DNA of 64,000 bases, taken from contig NZ_CP068393.1 in the NCBI RefSeq assembly GCF_018128945.1, positions 3,326,519 through 3,390,518 on the forward strand. Direction: 5' to 3'. This document shows positions 27,122-35,716 of this stretch, piece after piece (positions within the stretch are counted from its first letter, which is position 1; each line of letters begins with the position of its first letter). Origin of the DNA: Aristaeella hokkaidonensis. Lineage in GTDB: Bacteria; Bacillota; Clostridia; Christensenellales; Aristaeellaceae. The notes under the pieces are model-generated. The model was not told where the DNA came from and did no database searches. It saw nothing but the letters and a program-made list of their open reading frames with translations. The translations under genes were made by a program, and so were the position numbers.

Positions 27122-27727
27122 ATGAAAACAGATAAAATTACGGTTTCCAGCCAGGAAGCCCGGATGGGTGCTGCACTGGAACAGGCGGAAAAGGTAGCGG
27201 CTTACAAGGGCCTGAAAATGAAAGATGCCCTGCACTTGCGGCTGCTGACCGAAGAAATGATGGGCCTGATGCGCTCCATTACGGGAGAGCGGGAAGGTAT
27301 CTTCTGGATTGAGGACGAAGATGGTGAATACCGGCTGCACCTGCAGGTGAGGACGCTGCTGAACAGCGAGGAACGTGAACAGCTGCTGGCAGTTTCCAGC
27401 TCGGGGAAAAACGAGTCCGCCAAAGGTATCATGGGCAGGATTCGGGATTTCTTTGACTGGGGTTCCGACGAGGATCTGGCCACCTATACCAGCCCGCTGC
27501 TGCTGCCGGATGCTTTTGAATATACCAGTTCTCCTGCACTGGACTGGGAATGGTCCATGGCACGGTATGAAAACGCGCTGTCCTCCCGGCTGGAACTGGA
27601 CGCCAAGGACGTCCGGGAGGCCTGGGATGAACTGGAAAAATCCGTGGTATCCCACGTGGCGGATGATATCAAGGTATCGATTCGCAGCGGAACCGTGGAA
27701 ATGATTATCATCAAGAAGCTGGCCTGA
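27122..27727 (+). CDS. Hypothetical protein paired with the STAS gene, possible degenerate HATPase
   Basis: 201 residues. LHLRLLTEEMMGLMRSI resembles the N-box helix of the RsbW/SpoIIAB kinase fold, and the final strand DIKVSIRSGTVEMIIIKKL resembles its last strand, but the G-box glycines are not evident. It lies 72 bases after the STAS gene and before a terminator, so the two form a unit. A switch-protein kinase role is a guess from context. Confidence 0.5.
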   Translation: MKTDKITVSSQEARMGAALEQAEKVAAYKGLKMKDALHLRLLTEEMMGLMRSITGEREGIFWIEDEDGEYRLHLQVRTLLNSEEREQLLAVSSSGKNESAKGIMGRIRDFFDWGSDEDLATYTSPLLLPDAFEYTSSPALDWEWSMARYENALSSRLELDAKDVREAWDELEKSVVSHVADDIKVSIRSGTVEMIIIKKLA

Positions 27728-27761
27728 AACCGGAGAAAAAACAAGGCAGACCGGTGACAGA

Positions 27762-27797
27762 ACCGGTGGCAGGAACAGAACTGCCGCCGGTTTTCTA
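27762..27797 (+). terminator. Terminator of the STAS unit
   Basis: ACCGGTGGCAG pairs with CTGCCGCCGGT (one G-U) and is followed by TTTTCT. Confidence 0.85.
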
Positions 27798-27876
27798 TTG
27801 ACCGGAAAGAGGTTTTGAGGTATTTTGACATGTACACATTCCGGGACTGATTATCCGGGGGAGGATGAGAACAGGT

Positions 27877-29226
27877 ATGTCTTTTGGGAAGGAACTGAAT
27901 GTTCTGCTCTATGTCCTGTTTGGTTCGTTTGATACGCTGACAACGATTCTGTCGGTCCTTTATATGATTGGACTGTGGAGGTTGTTTGTGAAATGCGGCC
28001 TGAAGGGCTGGTGGGCGCTGGTGCCGATTGTAAAATATTACAAACTGGCACTGTGCGCAGACCGCGAGCAGGAAGGCCGGACAGTAACCTTACTTCATAC
28101 TGTCGTTACGCTTGTATATATTGTAAATACATACATGGAGCCGGGAAGCGTTCCGTACTTTTTCTGCGCGCTTCTGGATGTTGCGTGCATGCCGGCTGTC
28201 CTGATCTATTCCGCCCGGATGTATTCAGGCTTGTGCCGGGTTTTTGAACGAAGAAGATGGTGGGTGCTGCTGTGGCTTGTGGCAGAGCTTTTTCCGGTTG
28301 CACCGCTGCTTTGGGGGTTCCGGAAAAAGTACCAGCCGCTGTGGCTGGCGGAAGAGATCCGGGACGATGCGGATTATTATTTTTCCGGCAGAAAGGCTGC
28401 GATACTGGATCAGGGCCTGACTGTAAACCTGGAAGAGCGGACGGCCTGGGAGTTCTTTAAAAAGAAATACCTGCTCAGGAACATCCACCTGAGTATTCAG
28501 CCCGGACATATGGTGCTGTTGCTGGGCGGTTCCGGTGCGGGGAAGACTACCTTCCTGAATGCGGTGAACGGATATGAGCCCGCGAAGGCAGAAGTGACCA
28601 TCAACGGCCGGAACATGTATAAAAACTATAAGGAAATGCAGTATGATATCGGCTTTGTGCCGCAGGCGGACCTGATCCGCGGCTGCGATACGGTCTACCG
28701 AACATTGATGGATACTGCTATGCTGCGGCTGCCCAACAGTTTTTCCCACGCGGAACGGAATGAGCGGGTGGAAGAAGTGATGGACATATTCGGATTGACC
28801 CCGGTAAAGGGCAACCTGGTGTCCAAGCTTTCCGGCGGACAGCGGAAGCGGTTGTCCATCGCCATGGAATTTATCTCCAACCCGACCCTGTTCATCCTGG
28901 ATGAGCCGGACAGCGGCCTGGACGGAGTGATGGCCCGGGAACTGTTTACACAGCTGCGTAAAATCGCTGACCAGGGCAAGATAATCATCGTGATCACCCA
29001 TACCCCAGACCGGGTCATCGATCTTTTCGATGACGTGATCGTTCTGGCAAAAGACGCGAAACGCACCGGGCGTCTGGCCTGGTTCGGCCCCATTGACGAG
29101 GCGCGTGCCTTCTTCGGCAAGGAAAAGATGGAGGAGATCGTGAAGTCTGTAAACCGAGAGGAAGAGGGCGGCGAAGGCCGGGCAGATGAGTTCATCCTCA
29201 AGTACGCGGAGGTGCAGCATGTCTGA
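27877..29226 (+). CDS. ABCG-type ABC transporter ATPase with N-terminal membrane domain
   Basis: 449 residues. Residues 1-150 contain about four hydrophobic helices (DUF5684-like small membrane domain). The ATPase follows: Walker A GGSGAGKTT near 217, signature LSGGQRKRL near 322, Walker B FILDEPDSG. The signature and the FGPIDEARAFF tail match the ABCG/White group. I chose the ATG at 27877 because the one at 27865 touches its ribosome site. It overlaps the permease gene by eight bases. Substrate unknown. Confidence 0.85.
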   Translation: MSFGKELNVLLYVLFGSFDTLTTILSVLYMIGLWRLFVKCGLKGWWALVPIVKYYKLALCADREQEGRTVTLLHTVVTLVYIVNTYMEPGSVPYFFCALLDVACMPAVLIYSARMYSGLCRVFERRRWWVLLWLVAELFPVAPLLWGFRKKYQPLWLAEEIRDDADYYFSGRKAAILDQGLTVNLEERTAWEFFKKKYLLRNIHLSIQPGHMVLLLGGSGAGKTTFLNAVNGYEPAKAEVTINGRNMYKNYKEMQYDIGFVPQADLIRGCDTVYRTLMDTAMLRLPNSFSHAERNERVEEVMDIFGLTPVKGNLVSKLSGGQRKRLSIAMEFISNPTLFILDEPDSGLDGVMARELFTQLRKIADQGKIIIVITHTPDRVIDLFDDVIVLAKDAKRTGRLAWFGPIDEARAFFGKEKMEEIVKSVNREEEGGEGRADEFILKYAEVQHV

Positions 29227-30421
29227 AACGATCGTCAAAAAGGAAAGAACATTCCGGCACCGTGACAGGTTGAGCCAGGTGCCGATTTACCTGGGCAAGC
29301 AGTTTCGCTTTTTTATTAATGAAAGCGACTGGAAAGTGATCCCGATGGCCGCGGTGATTGCTATGCTGGTGTCGGTGGTGATCCGGAACCGGATCTTTGC
29401 CAACATGGAGGGTTGCGTAATCGGCTCTTTTGCGCTGACCTGCGTAGCCCTATGGAACGGATGCTTCAATTCCATTCAGGCCATCTGCCGGGAGAGGGCG
29501 ATTATCAAGCGGGAACACCGCTCCGGCATGCATATTACCTCTTATATGTTTTCTCATATGGTCTACCAGTTTGTACTGTGCCTGGTTCAGACAATTGTCA
29601 GTCTGTATGTCATGCACGCGACCGGGGTCCCTTTTCCGGAGGAAGGCATCTTTCTGAAGAAGATGATGATAGTGGAATTCGGAATCACCATGTTGTTGAT
29701 TTCCTATGCAGCGGACATGATGAGCCTGTTTATTTCCAGTATTGCGCATACCACGACGGCTGCCATGACTGTGATGCCTTTTGTGCTGATCTTCCAGCTG
29801 GTTTTCTCCGGCGGGGTGATCCCGCTGCCGGAAAGGATCCAGCCGCTGTCCAACTTTACGATATCCAACTATGGCATCAAGGCAATTGCCTCCCAGTGCG
29901 GCTATAATGAGCTGCCGATGGCTGCCGGCTGGACCGCTGTGAACAGCATGCGGAACAGTGAAATTAATGAGGTTATCACGGTAGGCCAGGTGCTGGATAT
30001 CCTGAACAGCGACGCCCTGGCGAAGCACCGGGAGGATGTTGTGATCAGTCCAAAGACAGAAGCAGAGATGCTGGAGATCCTGGATCTCGGGATTACCGGC
30101 AACGCAGAGAAAATGATTATCAAAGATCCTATCACCTTTGGTGAACTGCTGGATTTTGCCAACAACAGCGAACTGATCCAGAAACGGCGGGACAAGAGCT
30201 TTCCGGTTGATATTACTGTGGGCGACCTGATGGAGATCTTCGGAGAAGATAATGTAAAAAATTTTCTGCAGCAGAGAACGGCTGAGGCTGCCCAGAAGAA
30301 ACAGTATGAAAAGACCCGGGTCAACGTCCTGATCAACTGGTTCTTCCTGTGCGTGTTTATCCTGGGCTTTGCCTTGATGTCAACCGTTTCGCTGGAACTG
30401 ATTGACAAGGATAAGAGATAA
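29219..30421 (+). CDS. ABC-2 type permease of the ABCG-like transporter
   Basis: 400 residues. Six membrane helices arranged as four near the N-terminal side (about 40-230), then a soluble 100-residue insert (residues 260-370, HREDVVISPKTEAEM and following) before the last helix. ERAIIKREHRSGMHITSYM is the conserved ABC2 loop. ATG overlaps the ATPase stop, preceded by GGAGGTG inside that gene. Followed by a strong terminator. Confidence 0.85.
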   Translation: MSETIVKKERTFRHRDRLSQVPIYLGKQFRFFINESDWKVIPMAAVIAMLVSVVIRNRIFANMEGCVIGSFALTCVALWNGCFNSIQAICRERAIIKREHRSGMHITSYMFSHMVYQFVLCLVQTIVSLYVMHATGVPFPEEGIFLKKMMIVEFGITMLLISYAADMMSLFISSIAHTTTAAMTVMPFVLIFQLVFSGGVIPLPERIQPLSNFTISNYGIKAIASQCGYNELPMAAGWTAVNSMRNSEINEVITVGQVLDILNSDALAKHREDVVISPKTEAEMLEILDLGITGNAEKMIIKDPITFGELLDFANNSELIQKRRDKSFPVDITVGDLMEIFGEDNVKNFLQQRTAEAAQKKQYEKTRVNVLINWFFLCVFILGFALMSTVSLELIDKDKR

Positions 30422-30422
30422 T

Positions 30423-30463
30423 AAAAGGATGGAGATCCTGAAAATAGGATCTCCATCCTTTTT
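30423..30463 (+). terminator. Terminator of the ABCG-like operon
   Basis: A near-perfect 16-bp stem of AAAAGGATGGAGATCC with GGATCTCCATCCTTTT, U-tailed. Confidence 0.93.
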
Positions 30464-30513
30464 AATGAATACTGAAAACTTAAAACTTAAAACTGAAAAA
30501 TAATAATATGGTT
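30464..30513 (+). repeat. Heptameric repeat after the ABCG-like operon
   Basis: ACTGAAA, ACTTAAA, ACTTAAA, ACTGAAA units, directly after the terminator U-tract. Confidence 0.85.
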
Positions 30514-30564
30514 GTGAATACAGAATGGAAGATGAGAGACAAGGGGCAGAAAAGAGTGAAAAGT

Positions 30565-30588
30565 GATGAGTGTAGAGTGTAGAGTGTC
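30565..30588 (+). repeat. GC-richer heptameric repeat
   Basis: Units GAGTGTA, GAGTGTA, GAGTGTC. Same 7-base period but a different unit sequence. Confidence 0.75.
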
Positions 30589-30606
30589 TGCTGTGCGGAT
30601 GCACAG

Positions 30607-30645
30607 CCGAAAAGAGCCCCCGCCATCAGGCGGGGACTCTTTCGG
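30607..30645 (-). terminator. Terminator of the amt gene
   Basis: Stem GAAAGAGTCCCCGCC / GGCGGGGGCTCTTTTC on the minus strand, 18 bases after the amt stop. It could act in both directions. Confidence 0.85.
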
Positions 30646-30662
30646 ATAAGATAGGGAGAAAA

Positions 30663-32381
30663 TTATTCATCCGACTGGAGGGCGTCGTAGCCTTCCTCGC
30701 CGGTACGAACCCGGATAACATTTTCCACATCCTGGACGAAGATCTTACCATCACCGATGTGACCGGTGTACAGGACGCCGCGGGCTGTTTCAACAACTTC
30801 GCTGACGGGGATCTTGCTGACGACGATATCAACCTGTACCTTGGGCAGCAGGGTAACTTCCACGGGAGTACCACGATAGTACTCGGGCTTGCCCTTCTGG
30901 GCGCCGTAACCCATAACATTGGTAACGGTCATACCGGTGATGCCGATGCCATTCATGGCCTTCTTCAGGCTCTCCAGGCTGGCAGGACGGCAGATGATCT
31001 GTACACGGGTGTAAACCGGTTCGCCTGCAGGCTTTTCGGCCTTCTTCACAGCGACAGGCACAGCTTCCGCAACAGGAGCGGCTGCGGCAACGGGAGCCGG
31101 AGCGGCAGCGGGGGCGTCATAACCTTCTTCAGGCAGGATGGCAAATCCGGAATAAGCGGTGAGCAGGCCGTGCTCGCTGCGGTCAAGGCCCATGACCTCA
31201 TCCGCGGCATCCGCCCGCAGGCCGATGGTCTTTTTGATAAGCAGGAAGACAACGGTGATGATTGCTGCAGTCCAGGCAATGGTGCACAGGACGCCCAGGA
31301 CCTGGATGCCAAAGAACTTGAAGCCGCCGCCGTAGAAGACACCCTTCATGGTGGTGCCGCCGGTGGCAAACAGGCCGGTCAGGATAGTACCGAGAGCGCC
31401 GCATACACCGTGGACAGAGATGGCGCCGACCGGGTCATCGATCTTCACAACCTTGTCGAAGAATTCAACTGCGAAGACGATCACGAAACCGCAGGCGAGA
31501 CCGATGAGAGCTGCACCGAAGGGATCGACTGCGTCGCAGCCGGCAGTGATGCCGACCAGACCGGCCAGGGCAGCGTTGAAGGTCATGGAGACATCAGGCT
31601 TGCCGTAGCGGAGCCAGGTGAAGATCATGGTGGTCAGGGTGGCCACAGCAGCGGCCAGGTTGGTGTTGAAGAAAACCAGGGAGGCGCTGCCGATCAGTTC
31701 GTCGCTGTCCATGCCCACGGTGGAAGCACCGTTGAAACCGAACCAGCAGAACCAGAGGATGAACACGCCCAGGGCTGCGATGGAAAGGTTGTGACCGAGG
31801 ATGGCGCGGGGCTTTCCGTCCTTACCGTACTTGCCAACGCGGGGTCCAAGGATCTTAGCACCGATCAGGGCGCAAATGCCGCCGACCATGTGAACTGCGG
31901 TAGAACCGGCGAAATCATGGAAGCCCATTTCAGCGAGGAAACCGCCGCCCCAGATCCAGTGACCGGAGACCGGGTAGATGAACAGCGAGATCGCTGCGGA
32001 GTAGATGCAGTAAGCAGAGAATTTAGTCCGCTCAGCCATGGCACCGGAAACGATGGTGGCGGAGGTGGCACAGAAGACGGTCTGGAAGATGGCGTATGCC
32101 CAGAGCGGAACGCCCGCCGGAAGAATATGGCTGTAATCCTTCATGATAAAGGGATCGATCCAGCCGAAGAGTGCGGTGCCGGCGCCGAACATAATGCCGT
32201 AGCCGAACAGCCAGTACAACGGGGTACCGATACAGAAGTCCATCAGGTTCTTCATCAAAATGTTACCGGTATTTTTGGCGCGGGTGAAACCCGCTTCACA
32301 CATGGCGAATCCCGCCTGCATGAAGAAGACCAGAGCTGCTCCTAGGAGCACCCATATTGTGTTGGCTGCCGAGAATGTCAT
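30663..32381 (-). CDS. amt: Ammonium transporter fused to a PII signalling domain
   Basis: 572 residues. Residues 1-420 are an Amt channel with 11 membrane helices (FMQAGFAMCEAGFTRAKN, DFAGSTAVHMVGG, FGFNGAST). An Ala/Pro/Val-rich linker of about 35 residues leads to a complete GlnB/GlnK-type PII domain (about 456-570) with a T-loop GAQKGKPEYYRGT and C-terminal GDGKIFV. PII normally plugs the Amt pore when ADP is bound and nitrogen is plentiful; here the regulator is tethered. I start at the ATG after GGAAGTG; the longer frame begins inside the leader hairpin. Functionally linked to glnA and gltBD at the left end. Confidence 0.95.
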   Translation of the reverse strand: MTFSAANTIWVLLGAALVFFMQAGFAMCEAGFTRAKNTGNILMKNLMDFCIGTPLYWLFGYGIMFGAGTALFGWIDPFIMKDYSHILPAGVPLWAYAIFQTVFCATSATIVSGAMAERTKFSAYCIYSAAISLFIYPVSGHWIWGGGFLAEMGFHDFAGSTAVHMVGGICALIGAKILGPRVGKYGKDGKPRAILGHNLSIAALGVFILWFCWFGFNGASTVGMDSDELIGSASLVFFNTNLAAAVATLTTMIFTWLRYGKPDVSMTFNAALAGLVGITAGCDAVDPFGAALIGLACGFVIVFAVEFFDKVVKIDDPVGAISVHGVCGALGTILTGLFATGGTTMKGVFYGGGFKFFGIQVLGVLCTIAWTAAIITVVFLLIKKTIGLRADAADEVMGLDRSEHGLLTAYSGFAILPEEGYDAPAAAPAPVAAAAPVAEAVPVAVKKAEKPAGEPVYTRVQIICRPASLESLKKAMNGIGITGMTVTNVMGYGAQKGKPEYYRGTPVEVTLLPKVQVDIVVSKIPVSEVVETARGVLYTGHIGDGKIFVQDVENVIRVRTGEEGYDALQSDE

Positions 32382-32409
32382 ACAGATCACTTCCGTTTCG
32401 TGTTTTTCC

Positions 32410-32458
32410 CAAAATACAAAGTGAGGCGCGAAGGTGTTCAGCACACCTTCGCGCCTCA
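32410..32458 (-). terminator. amt leader hairpin with T-rich tail
   Basis: Perfect 16-bp stem (32422-32437 with 32443-32458), five-base tip GCTGA, then CTTTGTATTTT on the minus strand. It starts about seven bases after the predicted transcript start. Shape, position and tip match the glnA leader hairpin. Confidence 0.75.
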
Positions 32459-32471
32459 TTGGGATGCACGG

Positions 32472-32500
32472 ATTTTATGCCGAATCAATTCTTTTGTCAA
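32472..32500 (-). promoter_or_regulatory. amt promoter
   Basis: Minus-strand TTGACA (32495-32500), 17-base spacer, TAAAAT (32472-32477): a near-consensus promoter. Confidence 0.85.
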
Positions 32501-32551
32501 GAGTGTATACAACAAAAAACAGGAGCAATACAGAAATCTTTTTTTGGAAGA

Positions 32552-32582
32552 TTGACTTAGAGTGAACTTGAAGAAGTAAAAT
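32552..32582 (+). promoter_or_regulatory. Probable GH9 gene promoter
   Basis: TTGACT (32552-32557) followed by TAAAAT at a 19-base spacing, or AGTAAA at 17. Divergent from the amt promoter. Confidence 0.45.
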
Positions 32583-32594
32583 ACCCATGCGCAG

Positions 32595-32625
32595 GAGAAC
32601 GAAAAAAACCGATCTTTTCGTTCTC
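32595..32625 (+). repeat. Palindrome in the GH9 leader
   Basis: GAGAACGAAAA pairs with TTTTCGTTCTC. Very like the 24077-24113 hairpin in core sequence; no U-run follows here. Confidence 0.6.
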
Positions 32626-32660
32626 AATTAATGAATACATAAAACTTGAAAATATATATG
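32626..32660 (+). repeat. Degenerate heptameric repeat in the GH9 leader
   Basis: ATGAATACATAAAACTTGAA-type units, AT-rich, resembling the other arrays but less regular. Confidence 0.5.
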
Positions 32661-32692
32661 TTGAGATTGACGGAGAGGATGAAACGTCCAGT

Positions 32693-34297
32693 ATGAATGA
32701 GATAAACAATGCTTTTCGGATAAACCAGACGGGATATGCAGAGGGACTGCCGGTATACGCGGCGGTACTGGCAAAAGATTCCGTGACGCTAAAGGATGAC
32801 AATGGGAAGACTGTGCCCATGGAAGAGACCGCCGCACCGAAACCGGATGAGGCATCCGGAGACGAAGTGGCACTGGTGAACCTGGGAAAGCTGAAGGCCG
32901 GAACCTACACGTTGGAAAGCGTTGAGGGAAAACGAACCCTGACGGTGAGCGAAAAACCCTGGAAAGCCGTGACAAATGCCCTGATCAAAGGCTTGTATTA
33001 TCAGCGCTGCGGATGCGAACTGAAGCCGGAGCACGCTGGAATCTACACCCATCCGGCCTGCCATACGGCACCGGCAACGGACTGGGAAGACCGAAGCGTC
33101 CTGCGCAGGGTGACCGGCGGCTGGCATGACGCGGGAGACTATGGGAAGTATGTGGGCCCCGGCGCGGTGACGGTGGGGCACATGCTGTACACCTGGAAAC
33201 TGTTCCCGGAAGGCTGCAGCGATGAACTGAATATTCCGGAAACCGGAAACGGGATGCCGGATATCCTGAACGAAGCCCGGTATGAACTGGAGTGGATGCT
33301 GCAGATGCAGCGGAACGACGGAGCTTTTCATCACAAGCTGACAAAGGCCCGGTTTGCGCCGTTTATCATGCCGCAGGATGACAAGGAACCGGAATACCTG
33401 ATGCCTGTGAGCCACTGTGCGACAGCGGCTGCCTGTGCCTGCCTGGCACTGTCATACAGGGTCTACAAGGCGTTTGACGAAGCCTTTGCCAACCGGATGC
33501 TGCTTTCCGCCCGGCGAGCCTGGGAATGGCTGATGAAGCATGCCGATGATTATGTGCCTTTCCGGAATCCGGAGGGGGTCTTCACCGGCTGGTATGGAGA
33601 ACGGACGGATAAGGACGACCGGTTCTGGGCTGCCTGTGAGATGTATGCCGCGACCGGTGAAAGGGAATTCCGGGCAGAGGCGGAAAGACTGTATGCCGAT
33701 GGACAGCAGCTGACAGCCTTTGGCTGGGCTGACGTAGGCGGCATGGGTGCCCTGTGCTGTCTGTTTGACCTGGGAGAAAAGGCAGGAGAAATACTGTATG
33801 ACCGGCTGAAGGCAGATTTCCTCCGGCAGAGCGAGGAGGCACTGAAGCTGTCGCATGGATCCGGCTATGGTACGGCGCTGGCGGCGGATCAATATGTGTG
33901 GGGAAGCATTCTGCCAATTATGAGCAACGCTATGGCGATGATTATGAATGCGCTGATTACGGGGCGGCAGGAAATGCGGAATGCGGCGCTGAAGCAATGG
34001 AATTACGCGCTGGGAATGAACGCACTGGATATCTGTTTTGTAACCGGATTCGGAGAAAGACGGGTGATGCATCCCCATCACCGGCCTTCCGATGCGGACG
34101 GGATTGAGGAACCGGTGCCCGGACTGATTTCCGGCGGACCAAACAACCGGATGACTTTCCCGATGACAAAGGAGAAAATGGGAAACACACCGCCGGCGAA
34201 GTACTTTGTGGAGGAGACATTCTCCGCCGACACCAACGAGATCGCAATCTACTGGAACTCACCGGCAATATTTGTGGGAGCGTATTTTTGCCGCTAA
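32693..34297 (+). CDS. Intracellular glycoside hydrolase family 9
   Basis: 534 residues. An N-terminal immunoglobulin-like domain (1-90, FRINQTGYAEGLP) precedes the GH9 (alpha/alpha)6 barrel. GGWHDAGDYGKYV near 142 carries the catalytic Asp base, HPHHR the conserved His pair, and the Glu in NEIAIYWNSP (about 516) is the proton donor. There is no signal peptide, so it probably cleaves imported cellodextrins or related beta-glucosides, as cytoplasmic GH9 enzymes do. The ribosome site (GGAGAGG) is rather far from the ATG, and no better start is seen. Confidence 0.92.
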   Translation: MNEINNAFRINQTGYAEGLPVYAAVLAKDSVTLKDDNGKTVPMEETAAPKPDEASGDEVALVNLGKLKAGTYTLESVEGKRTLTVSEKPWKAVTNALIKGLYYQRCGCELKPEHAGIYTHPACHTAPATDWEDRSVLRRVTGGWHDAGDYGKYVGPGAVTVGHMLYTWKLFPEGCSDELNIPETGNGMPDILNEARYELEWMLQMQRNDGAFHHKLTKARFAPFIMPQDDKEPEYLMPVSHCATAAACACLALSYRVYKAFDEAFANRMLLSARRAWEWLMKHADDYVPFRNPEGVFTGWYGERTDKDDRFWAACEMYAATGEREFRAEAERLYADGQQLTAFGWADVGGMGALCCLFDLGEKAGEILYDRLKADFLRQSEEALKLSHGSGYGTALAADQYVWGSILPIMSNAMAMIMNALITGRQEMRNAALKQWNYALGMNALDICFVTGFGERRVMHPHHRPSDADGIEEPVPGLISGGPNNRMTFPMTKEKMGNTPPAKYFVEETFSADTNEIAIYWNSPAIFVGAYFCR

Positions 34298-34307
34298 AGC
34301 GGCAAAA

Positions 34308-34347
34308 CAATGAATACTGAAAACTGAAGACTTAAGACTTAAAAATG
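34308..34347 (+). repeat. Heptameric repeat after the GH9 gene
   Basis: ACTGAAA, ACTGAAG, ACTTAAG, ACTTAAA units, 10 bases after the GH9 stop. Confidence 0.85.
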
Positions 34348-34363
34348 ATCCGCGCGGCGGGAA

Positions 34364-34396
34364 AGAAAAAAGGCGCTCGTATTTGAGCGCCTTTTT
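34364..34396. terminator. Bidirectional terminator between GH9 and the Xre operon
   Basis: AAAAAAGGCGCTC pairs with GAGCGCCTTTTT around GTATTT, with A- and T-tracts on both sides, so it can end transcripts from either strand. Confidence 0.9.
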
Positions 34397-34410
34397 CTTC
34401 AGGACAAATA

Positions 34411-34605
34411 TCAGCCTTCCCAGAAGAGATCGTCCAGGGTTTTGTCCAGGGCTTTGCAGATGGCGATGCACAGGTTGATGGTGGGATTATAATCGCCTTT
34501 CTCAATGGCATTGATCGTCTGACGGGACACGTTGCACAGCTGCGCAAGCTGGTCCTGGGACAGATCTTTGCCTGCACGGGCGGCTTTCAGCTTCAGGTTT
34601 TTCAT
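34411..34605 (-). CDS. Xre/Cro-type small HTH regulator
   Basis: 64 residues, nearly all helix-turn-helix: LSQDQLAQLCNVSRQTINAIEKGDYNPTI (in part). This YozG/PlcR-short type usually sits with small membrane proteins. Start overlaps the stop of the upstream membrane-protein gene by four bases. Probably the repressor for the twin sites at 35720-35756. Confidence 0.92.
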   Translation of the reverse strand: MKNLKLKAARAGKDLSQDQLAQLCNVSRQTINAIEKGDYNPTINLCIAICKALDKTLDDLFWEG

Positions 34606-35099
34606 TCCTCATCAGACTCCTTTTTATCCATCCGGCTTTTGATGAACAGGGTGGCACAAACGACCAGTCCCAGTACACCGACGGCGACGGGCAGGACAAT
34701 GTCATAGACGCTTTCCGCGGAGCCGCCAAAGGAATGACGGATTCCGTTGAAAACATTGGCAAGGGCTACCACGAGAAACAGGACGCTGAAGAGAACCTGC
34801 TTCTTCAGACGGGTAAAGTAGGCATCATGCAGGATTGCATAAACCGCGAAGATGGTCAGGGAGATGACCATGGACAGGATCACGGCGATTGAAAGGTCAA
34901 ACCAGGCAAGGTTCATGGTGTTGAGCAGGAGCACAACGAAGAGGCAGAGCAGCAGGGAAGCAAATGCAATCGTGACGGCCCGGCCGCGGTAGAGGAGCTG
35001 ACGTTCATCAAAGTTTTTGACGGACTTTCGGTCAGCGAAACACACGAGGGCAACGCCGCCAAGGATGATAAGGCAAAGAATCAGTTTGGTGAAATCCAT
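34602..35099 (-). CDS. Small multi-pass membrane protein, paralogue 1
   Basis: 165 residues, five predicted membrane helices, with a conserved cytoplasmic DERQLLYRGRA after the first helix and a short charged C-terminus. Function unknown. ATG after AAAGGAGG. Clearly related in layout to its upstream neighbour (YDERQLRIRARG). Confidence 0.8.
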   Translation of the reverse strand: MDFTKLILCLIILGGVALVCFADRKSVKNFDERQLLYRGRAVTIAFASLLLCLFVVLLLNTMNLAWFDLSIAVILSMVISLTIFAVYAILHDAYFTRLKKQVLFSVLFLVVALANVFNGIRHSFGGSAESVYDIVLPVAVGVLGLVVCATLFIKSRMDKKESDEE

Positions 35100-35123
35100 C
35101 TTTATTTCCTCCTTTTATCCGCG

Positions 35124-35639
35124 TTATTCTTCTACTTCTTTTTTGTCCTTCCTGGTCTTCAGGATCAGGGTGATCAGCATGACCAGGAAACAGAGCCCTA
35201 CCGCCACAGCTGAACCAAAGGTGAAGTCCACTTTGCCGTCCACCATAACTTCACCGATGATGATATGACGGATCACATTGACAATTTCCACAAGTACGAT
35301 GATGGAATAGAGGACAATCTGGCTTTTTCCGTCTCCGCGGATCGCCAGGAAGGCGTCATGGTTGATACAGTAGACCGCGAAGGCGGTGACACTGATCATC
35401 AGGGCGGTGAGCGCCGCGAGACCGGGTGTGATCACCGTGAGAAATTCTGTTTCAAACAGCAGGGCGAGGATAAACATCAGAATCAGGGCTGTGAAGAAAC
35501 CGATCTGATATCCCCGGGCGCGGATCCGCAGCTGCCGCTCATCGTACTGCTCTGTGCAGCGCTTTTTCCGGAGCAAGACCCAGGCAGCGATCATGAGCAG
35601 TATCATCATTCCAAGAATGATCCATGCATTGTCAGTCAT
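35124..35639 (-). CDS. Small multi-pass membrane protein, paralogue 2
   Basis: 171 residues, five predicted helices, YDERQLRIRARGYQIGFF after helix 1, and NVIRHIIIGE matching NGIRHSFGGS of paralogue 1. First gene of the operon; ATG eight bases after GGAGG. The two proteins may form a heteromer; function unknown. Confidence 0.8.
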   Translation of the reverse strand: MTDNAWIILGMMILLMIAAWVLLRKKRCTEQYDERQLRIRARGYQIGFFTALILMFILALLFETEFLTVITPGLAALTALMISVTAFAVYCINHDAFLAIRGDGKSQIVLYSIIVLVEIVNVIRHIIIGEVMVDGKVDFTFGSAVAVGLCFLVMLITLILKTRKDKKEVEE

Positions 35640-35716
35640 AATTCATTCCTCCGAATAATCTTTTATTGATCGTCTCCGGGGCCCGGCGGTCGATCCGGCT
35701 CCCTGAGTACAGCTGA

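Noticed and set aside
30759..32345. 528-residue plus-strand open frame
   Set aside because: Antisense of the Amt-PII gene, which has complete family motifs.
32382..32459. N-terminal extension of Amt to 32459
   Set aside because: The ATG lies in the hairpin with no ribosome site, and the added residues are not Amt-like.
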